64,000 bases of DNA from Bosea sp. AS-1 (GCF_002220095.1 NZ_CP022372.1:468501-532500); one strand, 5' to 3'; shown: positions 33,668-43,009, numbered from the stretch's first letter. The notes: generated by a model from the sequence alone, not told the origin. Numbers and translations: made by a program.

Positions 33668-34083
33668 CGGTGGCCGCTCCGCGGTCGATTATCGCAGGCG
33701 CGTTGTGGGGCAATAGCAAGCGCATCTGCATGTGTCGCACCATCCCAAAGGGTCGGGCGCCCGCCTTGCTGATTGGGGAATCTGACGAAAAGGCGGAACT
33801 GGCCGATGCGGCTCGGTTCGCTGCTTTCCGGAACGATCCCAGCGTCGATCTCGATGTAGAGCCGGCACAGGTCGATGGAACGGATCTCTGCAGCCCTATA
33901 TCGGGTCGCCGTCCGAAGGCTTGCGGTCGCGGCCGCCGGCGAGATCCGGTCGCCGAGCCAGGTCGCTTGCAATTGTGCGTGGGGAGGGGCAATGTCGCAG
34001 GCGATCGGCGGCCAAACCTGATCAACTCCGCGAGGCTCGTAACCGGTGATGACGGTTACGAGCCTCTGCCGATTCTGGGCCAC
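33664..34083 (-). CDS. Hypothetical protein of the replication-like operon
   Basis: 139 aa from a GTG that directly follows the stop of the HTH gene (TGAGTG), and ending with an ATGA overlap to the replication-like gene. These tight junctions on both sides are the main support. The translation has regular beta-like segments (RYRAAEIRSIDLCRLYIEID, IGQFRLFVRF). No family recognised. Confidence 0.6.
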   Translation of the reverse strand: MAQNRQRLVTVITGYEPRGVDQVWPPIACDIAPPHAQLQATWLGDRISPAAATASLRTATRYRAAEIRSIDLCRLYIEIDAGIVPESSEPSRIGQFRLFVRFPNQQGGRPTLWDGATHADALAIAPQRACDNRPRSGHR

Positions 34084-34278
34084 TCAGGAAGCCCTCGCGT
34101 CGGAACGTGCCTTTGGCAAGCTTGTGAGAAAGGCTTCCCAATCGCTGGCAAGCACAACGGTCGCTGCCCCGGCCTTTCTCGCAGTCAGCTTCCCGGTCGC
34201 AATGGCGTCATAGATGAAGGTTGATTTGACGGGGCCAGCTTCGGCCAGTTCCTTGATGCGAAATGCCAACTTCTGCAT
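34084..34278 (-). CDS. Small helix-turn-helix protein (AlpA/excisionase-like)
   Basis: 64 aa. IKELAEAGPVKSTFIYDAIATGKLTARKAG is the MerR/AlpA/excisionase-type winged helix-turn-helix, followed by VVLASDWEAFLTSLP. Such proteins next to P4-type integrases control excision or activate the element's genes. First gene of the six-gene minus-strand operon; likely its regulator. Confidence 0.8.
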   Translation of the reverse strand: MQKLAFRIKELAEAGPVKSTFIYDAIATGKLTARKAGAATVVLASDWEAFLTSLPKARSDARAS

Positions 34279-34387
34279 GGATTGCTCCGTTCTCGAGCGA
34301 TCGACAGCGAATTGCTGCGATCCGTGGAACAGAGTTGGCGTGTTAGATTAATTGAGGGAACTCCCCTCTAGATTATTTGCCTATTGA

Positions 34388-35008
34388 TTAGGATCCCTTA
34401 GATTCCTTCTTCGGGGCTCCCGCCTTGAGTGGCGCATGACCCGATGCCTCTCGCGCTTCACGAAAAAGGCCCCTATTCCATTGATTCGCTGTAACCTTCA
34501 GTCCAGCGGCCAGTAGTTGATTGAGCACTGCACCCTTCTTCAGTGAGGGGTTCTCCCTCCAGATTTCAGCCCCAAGCTTTATGATTATGCCTTCCCCTGA
34601 CGATTTTCTGATCGTCGGAGGCTTAATTCGCTGTTCTGACGGTAGCTTCTTGGAGAGCTGCAGGATTCTCTCAAAGTCAGCGTCGCTGACGATTAGCGGC
34701 ATTCCGTCAATATCAGGCCAGCGACGATCGCTCGGCGAAAGGCCTGATGCAATGACATGATCAAAATCAATCGAAATCCTCCAACTTGTGGGCGATATCC
34801 GCCGAATATTTTGATCTGGCAACTCGACGCAAGCAAATATAGAAGCCTCTATCAGTAATACGTGGATGTAATCCAGCGATTTCGCGACCCATTCAGCTCG
34901 GTCGGAAACCCCTGAAATGATAATCTGCGTGCGAAGTTGGTCGGATGCCTCGGACAGATACCTGTAACCATCGGGAAGTAGTCGTCGATTTCTTGTGGGA
35001 TCAAACAC
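34388..35008 (-). CDS. Hypothetical protein coupled to the integrase
   Basis: 206 aa from a GTG at 35008, overlapping the integrase 3' end by 8 bp, so it is probably co-transcribed and co-translated with int. The N-terminus is FDPTRNRRLLPDGYRYLSEASDQL; the C-terminal basic region (WNRGLFREAREASGHAPLKAG) with an Arg/Lys-rich tail suggests nucleic-acid binding. Codon use is less GC-rich than the flanks. I do not recognise the family; a recombination accessory factor is possible. Confidence 0.65.
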   Translation of the reverse strand: MFDPTRNRRLLPDGYRYLSEASDQLRTQIIISGVSDRAEWVAKSLDYIHVLLIEASIFACVELPDQNIRRISPTSWRISIDFDHVIASGLSPSDRRWPDIDGMPLIVSDADFERILQLSKKLPSEQRIKPPTIRKSSGEGIIIKLGAEIWRENPSLKKGAVLNQLLAAGLKVTANQWNRGLFREAREASGHAPLKAGAPKKESKGS

Positions 35009-36236
35009 GGCTCGCCCTGCTCGCTTCTCTCAAAAGGGGCGCCCCGCCATGCGCACACAAAGAAGTTGCATAGCGAGCCCACGCGTCCATGAGCTTCTTG
35101 CGCTTCTCGAGCGCAGAGCTCCTGCGATAAGCTTGCTCGGTTCCGTCGCCGACCTGATGTGCCAGTGCATGCTCGATGATATCGCGCGGGAAATTCGTGC
35201 GGTCGCCTGCCCAGTCACGAAAGGTCGACCGGAAGCCGTGCGGCGTAGCATCGACCTGCATTCGCCGCATCAGCATCGCCATGCTCATATTTGAAAGAGC
35301 TTCTGAGACCCGTGGTCCATGAAAAATCGGGCTCTCCGGCTTCACAGTGCGATCTCCAACCGCGGCGTCGAGGATCTCGAGGGCCCGGGTAGACAGTGGC
35401 ACTTCGTGAGGCTTCCCCATCTTCATCCGCTCACCCGGCACACGCCACAGCTTTTTTGCTCGATCGATCTCACCCCACGTGGCGCCAATGACCTCGCCGG
35501 TACGAGCGGCGGTCAAAATCGTGAATTCCAAGGCGAGCGCGGCCATCGCGGAGCGACTGCGCAGTTGCTCTACAAAAGCGGGGGTGTCGTCGATTGGTAC
35601 CGCCTTGTGGTGCCCTCGCGTAAGGCGCTCCCGCTTTCCTAACAGCGAGTCCAAGTTGCCGCGCCACCGAGCCGGGTTATCCCTCGACCGATGGCCGAGA
35701 GCCGCGGACGCATCGAGCACGCGCTCAATTCGATTGCGAGCACGAGAAGCTGTCTCGGGTTTTTCACGCCAGATCGGACGCAGTACCTTCAGAACATGTT
35801 CGACCTCGATCTCGTTAACCGGCATGTCGCGCAGCGATTTCGCTTCAACCTCCAGTGCGCGCTTCCACTGATAGCGGTGCTTTTCGTTCGTCCAATCCTT
35901 CTCGATTTCTGCAAGCAGGGCATCAGCGGCCTCTCCGAAGGTCGGAACCGGCTTGTCGCGTTCGCGTTGCCGTTTCCGTGCTTCGATTGGATCCCGGCCC
36001 TCAGCCAAATGACCACGGCACTCGGCCGCAAGATCTCTGGCTCGAGCGAGTGTCACGTCACGGGCCGAGCCCAGGCCCATCTCTCGCTGCTTCCCGCCCT
36101 TCGCGAAAAAGAAAACCCAGCGGCGTCTCCCGTCCGCCGAGATTGAGAGGTACAAACCGCCACCATCACTATGACGGCCAGGCTTGCTAAGGGCTGCGAC
36201 CGCCTTGGCACTCAACTTCCCTAAAACGCGTGCCAT
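35001..36236 (-). CDS. P4-type tyrosine integrase
   Basis: 411 aa. N-terminal arm-binding domain of the DUF4102 type (LSAKAVAALSKPGRHSDGGG, LYLSISADGRRRWVFFF). Catalytic domain with Arg in LTAARTGEV, the His-x-x-Arg box in TPHGFRSTFRDW, the second His in ALAHQVGDGTEQAYRRSSA and the nucleophile Tyr in the same segment. It marks the right end of the element; P4-type integrases usually insert in tRNA 3' ends, and their 5' side faces the attachment site, so att should lie just beyond 36236. No tRNA was found there in the window. Confidence 0.95.
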   Translation of the reverse strand: MARVLGKLSAKAVAALSKPGRHSDGGGLYLSISADGRRRWVFFFAKGGKQREMGLGSARDVTLARARDLAAECRGHLAEGRDPIEARKRQRERDKPVPTFGEAADALLAEIEKDWTNEKHRYQWKRALEVEAKSLRDMPVNEIEVEHVLKVLRPIWREKPETASRARNRIERVLDASAALGHRSRDNPARWRGNLDSLLGKRERLTRGHHKAVPIDDTPAFVEQLRSRSAMAALALEFTILTAARTGEVIGATWGEIDRAKKLWRVPGERMKMGKPHEVPLSTRALEILDAAVGDRTVKPESPIFHGPRVSEALSNMSMAMLMRRMQVDATPHGFRSTFRDWAGDRTNFPRDIIEHALAHQVGDGTEQAYRRSSALEKRKKLMDAWARYATSLCAHGGAPLLREASRASRV

Positions 36237-36940
36237 TCGGCCCTAGCTCCGGCCCTAGTAAGAACGCCGGATTGAGGCGATACACTGCGATCTGCAGCGG
36301 AGGGCTGCGGAAATCGATACACGATAAGTCGTTAATTGCTAGTGGTTTTCTGGCCGATGACGGTTCGTCGCGATCAGCAGCGGACAAACATTCAGTGGAC
36401 CTCAGCTCCACCAGGCCAAATCGGTGTGCGACCGCAGCGAAAATATTCTGGCAAATTCATTTGTTTACGGGGAGCCGGAAAAATCGGATGTGCCCACATC
36501 CGCGCCCAGGCGTGTACCCAAAATCGATCGCTCGATGCTTTGTGCCGCAGCTTCTGCAGGATTGGATTGGCGATTCTTCGATATCGAAGCCGGTCGCGAC
36601 TTCTCACTCAGTTCGAATAAGGCACCAGCGCTTTTGGAGACCTAGCGTAAGAGCGCCAGCCTATGGGGCTCGCCATTCGACACTCAGGTCCCCAGCGACG
36701 CTACGCCCTACTAGCAGACATTTGGAAGATCTGCTCCCGGGGGCCTGGTAAGGCCGCTAGTCGAGCTGACGGAGCCGGCCCATTACTGACCTCCTGAACG
36801 TCCGGTTCTGGGCAGCCAGATTTCGTGGCAGGCCCCGCTGCGGGAGTTGGCCCCTTCCTGATATCGCAAGCGTCCGCTTTCAGAGCGCCCCGTGCCGCGG
36901 CTATGAGCATGCCGCGAGTGCGCCAATCTGGTGAGTTGCC
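36237..36940. other. Element-chromosome junction region without genes
   Basis: About 700 bp between the integrase start and the sensor kinase 3' end. The right attachment site should be here. I looked for a tRNA or tRNA 3' end: CAGCTCCACCA at about 36406 looks like an acceptor end but no matching 5' stem or T-loop precedes it. A TTCGATATCGAA palindrome lies near 36577. Nothing else recognised. Confidence 0.5.
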
Positions 36941-38368
36941 TCATTCCCGAATGACTTGCTCAATTCTGAAGGGAGGATCGACGTGGCCAGATCTGCCTTG
37001 GGTCGGTAGACCGCGCATCGGTAAGGAAACTGTCACACGAAGGCCTCCTTCGGCACGGTTTTCCAATGTGATAGATCCCTCATGCGAATGAGCTACGGCT
37101 TGGGCGATGGTCAGGCCAAGCCCGGAGCCGCCAGTCTCGCGGCCGCGCGACTCTTCCAAACGCACAAAGGGATGGAAGACACGCACCATGTCGGCCAATG
37201 GGATTCCGGGGCCTTCATCTTCGACCATGACGATGAAGTGGTCGCCGGCCTCGGTAATGCTGACAGTGGCCGAAGCGCCGTACTTGACAGCGTTTCCGAT
37301 GATATTCGAGAAGGCTCGCTTCAACGGCAGGACACGCCCCAGGACGGGAGCTGAGTTCAAACCCGACAGGGCGACGCTGTGTCCCTGGTCGAGATGCTCG
37401 TCGACGATTGTCTCGATGACGGAGGCGAGATCGATCGGCCGGATCGCTTCGCTGGAAATGCCGCCGCGAAGATACTCCAGCGTCGAGTCGATCATCGCTT
37501 CCATCTCGCCGAGATCGGCATCGATCAGCCGGCGCGTCGCGTCATCTTCAAGCAATTCCGAACGGAGCCTGAGCCTGGTGATGGGGGTGCGCAGGTCATG
37601 CGAGACCGCCGCCATGGCTTGCATGCGCTCGCCGACGAGGCGTTGGATCCGCTCTCGCATGGTGTTGAAGGCGCGCGCGGCGCGGCGCACCTCGATCGGA
37701 CCGTGCTCGGATAGAAGATGCGGAGCCTGATCCAGGCTGAAGCGCTCGGCTGCGACGGCGAGATCCTTCAGAGGGCGCGTCGCCCAGCGCAGCAGCAGCA
37801 GCGCGACGACGACGATGCCCACGCCAAAGCAGATCGTGGCTGCGACCACGCTCCAATCGGCATGTTGATTGACACCGAGAGTGGAGGAAGAGAAGTTCGC
37901 CCAAGATCCGTCGTCGAGCCGCACCGAAACCAGCATCATGTGCCGGTAGGCATCAGCATCACCTGTCCCCAGCGCTCCATCGTCGGCAAAGCCTACCCTG
38001 AAGGATTCCGCTGCGAGTTCGGGCGCGAGCGCCTTGAGCCGCGACTCCATCGTCCGCGTCCGTTCGGTTCCCGGAGCGCTGCCGAGGACGAGGCTGACCT
38101 TGCTCCAATGCACTTCCAGGCTTGCGCTCGACAGATCATGGGCGATGCGATCGCGGTCCGGTGCTGCGGGAAGACTTGCGATCACGCGCTTGATGGAGAC
38201 GATGCGCTCGGCAAGGCCGCGATCCTGTCCGACGGTTGCAAGATTCTCGACGCTGACACGATAGGCCCAGTAGCCGAGTAGGTGAAAGGCGAGCAGCGCC
38301 GCCACCAGGATCAGAATGGCTCGGCTCGCTATCGTGTCGGGCCAGAGCGATTTGGCCAGGCGTATCAA
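36941..38368 (-). CDS. Sensor histidine kinase (EnvZ/CusS-like)
   Basis: 475 aa. Transmembrane helix at about 17-38, periplasmic domain of some 130 residues, second helix near 172-190, HAMP (RWATRPLKDLAVAAERF), H-box AVSHDLRTPITRLRLRSE with the phospho-His, then N-box AFSNIIGNAVKYG and G-boxes VEDEGPGIP and GSGLGLTI. Start overlaps the response regulator stop (ATGA). Divergent neighbours are copper-resistance genes, so copper or another envelope stress is the likely signal (inference). Confidence 0.93.
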   Translation of the reverse strand: MIRLAKSLWPDTIASRAILILVAALLAFHLLGYWAYRVSVENLATVGQDRGLAERIVSIKRVIASLPAAPDRDRIAHDLSSASLEVHWSKVSLVLGSAPGTERTRTMESRLKALAPELAAESFRVGFADDGALGTGDADAYRHMMLVSVRLDDGSWANFSSSTLGVNQHADWSVVAATICFGVGIVVVALLLLRWATRPLKDLAVAAERFSLDQAPHLLSEHGPIEVRRAARAFNTMRERIQRLVGERMQAMAAVSHDLRTPITRLRLRSELLEDDATRRLIDADLGEMEAMIDSTLEYLRGGISSEAIRPIDLASVIETIVDEHLDQGHSVALSGLNSAPVLGRVLPLKRAFSNIIGNAVKYGASATVSITEAGDHFIVMVEDEGPGIPLADMVRVFHPFVRLEESRGRETGGSGLGLTIAQAVAHSHEGSITLENRAEGGLRVTVSLPMRGLPTQGRSGHVDPPFRIEQVIRE

Positions 38369-39117
38369 GCAGGCTGTCCTTCCCAGCTATTGACCTGCGA
38401 GGTGAAGATGTAGCCGGCACCGCGAACGGTCTTGATCAATTGGCCGCCCCCAGCATCAGCCTCAAGCTTGCGGCGCAGCCGGCTGATCTGGACATCAATG
38501 GTGCGATCGAAGGGATCGTCACTCGTCCGCGCCTTGGCGAATTGCATCAGCGCCTCCCGTGACAGGACGCGATTGGCATGCTCGACGAATGCGACAAGCA
38601 AGTCGAATTCTCCGGTCGAAAGATCGATCAATGTCCCGCTGGGCGAGACCAGTTCTCGGCGACGCAAATCCACGTGCCAGCCGTCAAAGCTGACGGCCTC
38701 GCTTGGACGCACTTCGGCGAGATCGCGCGCAGCGCGTGACCGACGCAGCACGGCGCGTATCCGGGCGAGCAGTTCGCGTGGACTGAAGGGTTTGGTGACA
38801 TAGTCGTCGGCACCGCCTTCCAGCCCCATGATGCGATCGCTCTCTTCGCTGCGGGCCGTCAGCATCACGATCGGGACCTGGGAGGTCACGCGAACGTCCC
38901 GGCAGAGCTCCACGCCGGAGCGACCGGGCAGCATCAGGTCGAGCACGATCAGATCGATTGCGGTATGTGTCAGGACATCCCTCATGACGCGCCCGTCCGG
39001 CGCGCCGGTAACCTGATAGCCATAACGTTGAAGAAAGCGTGCCACCAGCAGCCTGATCTGCGGATCGTCATCCACCACCAGGATATGCCCGTGGTCCTCG
39101 GAAACCGAATTCGTCAC
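38365..39117 (-). CDS. OmpR/PhoB-family response regulator
   Basis: 250 aa from the GTG at 39117 (AAGG just upstream; the receiver domain begins at once with HILVVDDDPQIR). Receiver: Asp-Asp-Asp acid pocket, phosphorylation Asp in LIVLDLMLPG, Thr in VMLTARS, Lys in DYVTKPFS. C-terminal winged helix with STGEFDLLVAFVEH and IDVQISRLRRKLEA, ending GAGYIFTS. Partner of the overlapping kinase gene. A 140-bp gap separates it from the divergent copper-linked lipoprotein gene and may hold its binding site. Confidence 0.93.
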   Translation of the reverse strand: MTNSVSEDHGHILVVDDDPQIRLLVARFLQRYGYQVTGAPDGRVMRDVLTHTAIDLIVLDLMLPGRSGVELCRDVRVTSQVPIVMLTARSEESDRIMGLEGGADDYVTKPFSPRELLARIRAVLRRSRAARDLAEVRPSEAVSFDGWHVDLRRRELVSPSGTLIDLSTGEFDLLVAFVEHANRVLSREALMQFAKARTSDDPFDRTIDVQISRLRRKLEADAGGGQLIKTVRGAGYIFTSQVNSWEGQPA

Positions 39118-39259
39118 GCGCCTTGTTTCCGGTCCGTGATGCGCTTCGGCTTCTGCCGAGCCCTGTCTGTATAGCGCGCCCGGGGCCGGATGCCGCCTGC
39201 CGGTTTGAAACAATTTGTAACGGACGCCTGAGAGGGGCCGCTGTTACCCCTGTTGCATC

Positions 39260-39493
39260 ATGACAGGGAGCCGAATCGTGAGCTTGGTGAAGGTGCCGTT
39301 GCTGATGGCGGCAGGTCTGGCAGTCGGAGCCTGTTCCGCCACGGTTCCAGACCATCTGGCGCACCCTGTCGATCCGAACGCCCGCGTTCCCACCGTCACC
39401 TATCGCAGCGTGACGGCCGGCGCTTCCACCTTCCGTCCGGCCGAGCCCAAGGATTGGCAGGAACTCAACCGCCAGGTCGGACCGAAGTCATGA
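39260..39493 (+). CDS. Small lipoprotein of the copper cluster
   Basis: 77 aa. Signal peptide with lipobox (LAVGAC, lipidated Cys25), then a short mature region ending in DWQELNRQVGPKS. No known domain. Its TGA overlaps the ATG of the outer membrane channel gene (ATGA), so they are expressed together. In similar copper clusters a small lipoprotein of this kind often precedes the TolC-like gene. Confidence 0.8.
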   Translation: MTGSRIVSLVKVPLLMAAGLAVGACSATVPDHLAHPVDPNARVPTVTYRSVTAGASTFRPAEPKDWQELNRQVGPKS

Positions 39494-41022
39494 CCTTGCC
39501 TGCCCATCCGACCACTTCGTTCGCTCCGCGATTTCCAGCCGACCCCGAAAGGCCGACCTTGCTTCCTTCGACCGTCCCGACTGGCCGCCGCTCGTTGCGT
39601 TGGACCCTGCTCATCGGGGCGGCGGCGTTCCTCGGGGGCTGCGCCAGCTTCTCGGCCGACGGCGGCATGGGGGCGATCCAGTCCGCAACCTATGCCGATA
39701 TCGGCAAGGAGGTGGTCAAGATCGACGACGATCAGGCCGCGCTCACGGCGAAGGCGCGGGTCGACCAGCTCCTGCGCAAGCCGCTGACGGCGGATACGGC
39801 CGTGCAAGTTGCGCTCCTGAACAACCGTGGCCTTCAGGCTGCGTTCAACGAACTCGGCATGGCCGAAGCCCAGATGGTCGCGGCCAGCCTGCCGCCCAAT
39901 CCGAGCTTCGGCATCTCGAAGCTCTCTGGCCGCTTCGAGATCGAGATCGAGCGGCAGATCGCGGGTAGTTTGTTGGCGCTTGCGACACTGCCTACCCGGG
40001 CGGAGATCGCCCAGGATCGCTTCCAGGCGGCACAATTGCGTACCGCCGAAGCGGTGCTCAGGTTGGCGGCGGATGCCCGCCGCCAATATTATCGGACAGT
40101 CGCCGCCAACGCCCAGGTCACGTTCTATCAGGAGGCCAAGAACTCGGCCGACGCCGCTTCCGAGCTGTTCAAGCGGCTCGGCGAGACCGGCGGCGTCAAC
40201 AAACTCGACCAGGCGCGCGAATACGCCTTCGAGGCTGAGCTGACGGTGCAGCTCGCCCAGGCTCGGCAGCAGCAGCGTCAGGAACGCGAGCGCCTCGTGC
40301 GCCAGCTTGGACTCTGGGGCGACGATCTCAAGTTCCAGCTTGGTAGCCTGCCGCCCCTTCCGAAGCTGCAATCGGCGAAGGCGGTCGAAGCGGAGGCCCT
40401 GCGCAAGCGCGTCGATCTCAGGGTCGCGCGCGCGGAACTCGACACATTGGCGAAATCGCTGGGGCTCACCCAGGCGACGCGCTTCGTCAACGACATCGAC
40501 CTGCTCGGACGTCGCACCTACGACCGCGGTCGCAGCGTCGACGACCATGGCCATGTCGAGCGCGAGACGAGCCGCAGCAAGACGCTGGAGCTTGAGATCG
40601 AGATCCCGATCTACGATTTCGGGCAGTCGAAGGTCGCTCTGGCCGAGCAGACCTACATGCAGGCCGCCAACAAGCTGGCGGAGAAGGCGGTCAATATCCG
40701 TTCCGAGGCGCGCGAAGCCTATACCGCCTACCGTGCCAATTACGACATCACGCGCCAGTACCAGGCCAATGTGCTGCCGCTGCGCAAGATCATCCAGGAC
40801 GAGTCGTTGCTGCAATACAGCGGCATGCTCAACGATGTGACCGATCTGATTACCGACGCTCGAAACCGCATCCTGTCAAACGTCGCGGCGATCAACGCCC
40901 GGCGTGACTTCTGGATCGCCCATACTGACTTCAAGCACGCGCTGATCGGCGGCGGCAGCGGGGGCGGCGGAGCGACTGTCACCGCGGCGGCAACCGGCGG
41001 CGACGCCGGTGGCGGGCACTGA
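39490..41022 (+). CDS. TolC/CusC-family outer membrane efflux lipoprotein
   Basis: 510 aa from the ATG at 39490 (ATGA overlap). A long N-terminus leads to a hydrophobic segment and lipobox (AAFLGGCASF). The mature part is the duplicated outer membrane efflux protein fold: VQVALLNNRGLQAAFNELG, LPPNPSFGIS, coiled coils (RQQQRQERERLVRQLGLWG), and the second repeat LELEIEIPIYDFGQSKVALAE with SEAREAYTAYRANYD. The C-terminal tail is Gly-rich. It should form the outer membrane duct of a copper exporter; no RND pump or adaptor gene adjoins. Confidence 0.9.
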   Translation: MTLPAHPTTSFAPRFPADPERPTLLPSTVPTGRRSLRWTLLIGAAAFLGGCASFSADGGMGAIQSATYADIGKEVVKIDDDQAALTAKARVDQLLRKPLTADTAVQVALLNNRGLQAAFNELGMAEAQMVAASLPPNPSFGISKLSGRFEIEIERQIAGSLLALATLPTRAEIAQDRFQAAQLRTAEAVLRLAADARRQYYRTVAANAQVTFYQEAKNSADAASELFKRLGETGGVNKLDQAREYAFEAELTVQLAQARQQQRQERERLVRQLGLWGDDLKFQLGSLPPLPKLQSAKAVEAEALRKRVDLRVARAELDTLAKSLGLTQATRFVNDIDLLGRRTYDRGRSVDDHGHVERETSRSKTLELEIEIPIYDFGQSKVALAEQTYMQAANKLAEKAVNIRSEAREAYTAYRANYDITRQYQANVLPLRKIIQDESLLQYSGMLNDVTDLITDARNRILSNVAAINARRDFWIAHTDFKHALIGGGSGGGGATVTAAATGGDAGGGH

Positions 41023-41036
41023 AGGAGCTTTCCGAG

Positions 41037-42473
41037 ATGACATCCCTATCCCGTAGAGGCTTCATCGGTTCGTCCGGGCTCGTTCTGGCCAGTGCGACAG
41101 CCGTTTCGGGACGCAGTGCTTTCGCGGCGGTGCCCGAGGCTCCGACCATGAAGGACGCAACGACGCAGTCGCCGCTCGTGCCGACCACGGGGCCGGATTA
41201 CCAGCCGGTCGTGACCTTGAATGGCTGGTCCTTGCCTTGGCGGATGAACGGCGACTGGAAGGAGTTCCATCTCGTTGCCGAGCCGGTGGTGCGCGAACTC
41301 GCGCCGGGCATGAAGGCTCATCTCTGGGGCTATAACGGTCAGTCGCCGGGGCCCACGATCGAGGCGGTCGAGGGCGACAAGGTCCGCATCTATGTCACCA
41401 ACAAGCTGCCGGAGAACACAGCGGTCCACTGGCACGGTCAGCGTCTGCCCAACGGCATGGACGGCGTCGGCGGGTTGACGCAACCGCATATCCCGCCCGG
41501 CAAGACCTTCGTCTACGAGTTCCAGCTCCGGCGCTCGGGCACCTTCATGTACCACCCGCATTCGGACGAGATGGTCCAGATGGCTATGGGCATGATGGGC
41601 TTCTTCGTCGTCCATCCGAAGGACCCGGCCTTCCGCCGCGTCGATCGCGACTTCGTGTTCCTGCTCAACGCCTTCGACATCGAGGCCGGGTCCTACGTGC
41701 CGAAGGTCAACACGATGACCGACTTCAACCTGTGGTGCTGGAACAGCCGGGTGTTTCCCGGCATCGATCCCTTCGTCGTCGGCAAGGACGACAAGGTCAG
41801 AATCCGCTTCGGCAACCTGACCATGACCAACCACCCGATCCACATGCACGGCTACGAGTTCAAGGTCTCGGGCACCGATGGCGGCTGGGTCGATCCGGCG
41901 GCGGCCTGGCCGGAGGTCTCGATCGACTGCGCGGTCGGCCAGATGCGCGCCTTCGATTTCGTCGCCGACGAGCCGGGCGACTGGGCGATCCACTGCCACA
42001 AATCGCACCACACCATGAACGCCATGGGGCATTCGGTGAAGACCTATATCGGCGTGAACAAGAAGGACCTGGCAAAGCGCATCGCCAAGATCGCGCCGGG
42101 CTACATGCCGATGGGCTCGAACGGCATGGGCGAGATGGGCTCGATGGAGATGCCGCTGCCGGACAATACCCTGCCGATGATGACCGGCTTCGCTCAGTTC
42201 GGCGCCGTCGAGATGGGCGGCATGTTCTCGGTGGTGAAGGTCCGCGAGGATTTGGCGAAGAACGACTACAAGGACCCCGGCTGGTTCAAGCACCCCGAAG
42301 GGACGGTCGCCTACGAACTCAAAGGCGAGAAGCTGAGCGAGGCACCGCGCGCAAAATCGCCCGATAGCGGCCTCGATGCGACCGAATGGCGCGTCAAGGA
42401 TCCGCGCAAGCCGAGCCTCGGGCCTGACGGCAAGCCGCGCGCGGCTTCCGCGAATCCGCATTCCAACCACTGA
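41037..42473 (+). CDS. Multicopper oxidase (copper resistance, Tat-exported)
   Basis: 478 aa, 14 bp after the channel gene. Twin-arginine signal SRRGFIGSSG at the N-terminus. Copper-site motifs in order: HWHGQRLPNGMDG, FMYHPHSDE, NHPIHMHGYEF and HCHKSHHTMNAMGH, the last including type 1 ligands. A Met-rich stretch (MPMGSNGMGEMGSMEMP) may bind Cu(I). It probably oxidises Cu(I) to less toxic Cu(II) in the periplasm. Clustered with a cupredoxin and CusF-like protein. Confidence 0.93.
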   Translation: MTSLSRRGFIGSSGLVLASATAVSGRSAFAAVPEAPTMKDATTQSPLVPTTGPDYQPVVTLNGWSLPWRMNGDWKEFHLVAEPVVRELAPGMKAHLWGYNGQSPGPTIEAVEGDKVRIYVTNKLPENTAVHWHGQRLPNGMDGVGGLTQPHIPPGKTFVYEFQLRRSGTFMYHPHSDEMVQMAMGMMGFFVVHPKDPAFRRVDRDFVFLLNAFDIEAGSYVPKVNTMTDFNLWCWNSRVFPGIDPFVVGKDDKVRIRFGNLTMTNHPIHMHGYEFKVSGTDGGWVDPAAAWPEVSIDCAVGQMRAFDFVADEPGDWAIHCHKSHHTMNAMGHSVKTYIGVNKKDLAKRIAKIAPGYMPMGSNGMGEMGSMEMPLPDNTLPMMTGFAQFGAVEMGGMFSVVKVREDLAKNDYKDPGWFKHPEGTVAYELKGEKLSEAPRAKSPDSGLDATEWRVKDPRKPSLGPDGKPRAASANPHSNH

Positions 42474-42501
42474 TGCAGAACATTCACTTCCGGAGAGAGA
42501 G

Positions 42502-42984
42502 ATGAGGACACCAGCGTTCAAGTTCGCCGCGATCGGGCTTTTGATGTCGGCGGGCGCCGCGTTTGCCGGGCCCGGCGCGGCCGGTCACAGCCATGGCGAC
42601 GAGGCGGCCTATGGCAAGGCCGGCGATCCCAAGAAACCGGCCCGGATCGTCCAGATCGTGATGAGCGAGAAGGACGGCAAGATGGCCTTCATTCCGGATC
42701 GGATCGAAGTGCGCCGCGGCGAGCAGATCCGCTTCCAGCTCCGCAACAACGGCGAACTCGACCACGAGCTGGTGCTGGCCACGCTGGAGGAGAACCTCAA
42801 GCATGCCATCGAGATGCAGAAGAACCCCGACATGGAACATGACGATCCGAACGCCAAGCGGCTCGCGCCGAAGAAGACCGGCGAGATCGTCTGGGCCTTC
42901 ACCAAGCCGGGCGAGTTCGACTTCTCATGCCTCATCCCTGGTCATCGCGAAGCGGGCATGACCGGCAAGATCGTCGTCAAGTAA
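42502..42984 (+). CDS. Cupredoxin (plastocyanin/azurin-like)
   Basis: 160 aa from the ATG at 42502 (GGAGAGAG before it). Cleavable signal peptide ending near AGAAFAG, a His-rich start of the mature protein (GHSHGDE), and a cupredoxin domain with type 1 copper ligands His88 (LDHELV), Cys143, His148 and Met153 (FSCLIPGHREAGM). Likely a periplasmic copper electron-transfer or copper-delivery partner of the multicopper oxidase. Confidence 0.92.
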   Translation: MRTPAFKFAAIGLLMSAGAAFAGPGAAGHSHGDEAAYGKAGDPKKPARIVQIVMSEKDGKMAFIPDRIEVRRGEQIRFQLRNNGELDHELVLATLEENLKHAIEMQKNPDMEHDDPNAKRLAPKKTGEIVWAFTKPGEFDFSCLIPGHREAGMTGKIVVK

Positions 42985-43009
42985 GCGCTAGATCGAAAAG
43001 GATCATCCC

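Noticed and set aside
36395..36425. CTCCACCA resembling a tRNA 3' end near the integrase
   Set aside because: No T-loop sequence or complementary 5' acceptor strand upstream, so no tRNA or fragment can be supported.
39400..42521. Two long minus-strand frames opposite the TolC-like and multicopper oxidase genes
   Set aside because: No recognisable motifs; the plus strand has complete signal sequences and copper-site motifs.
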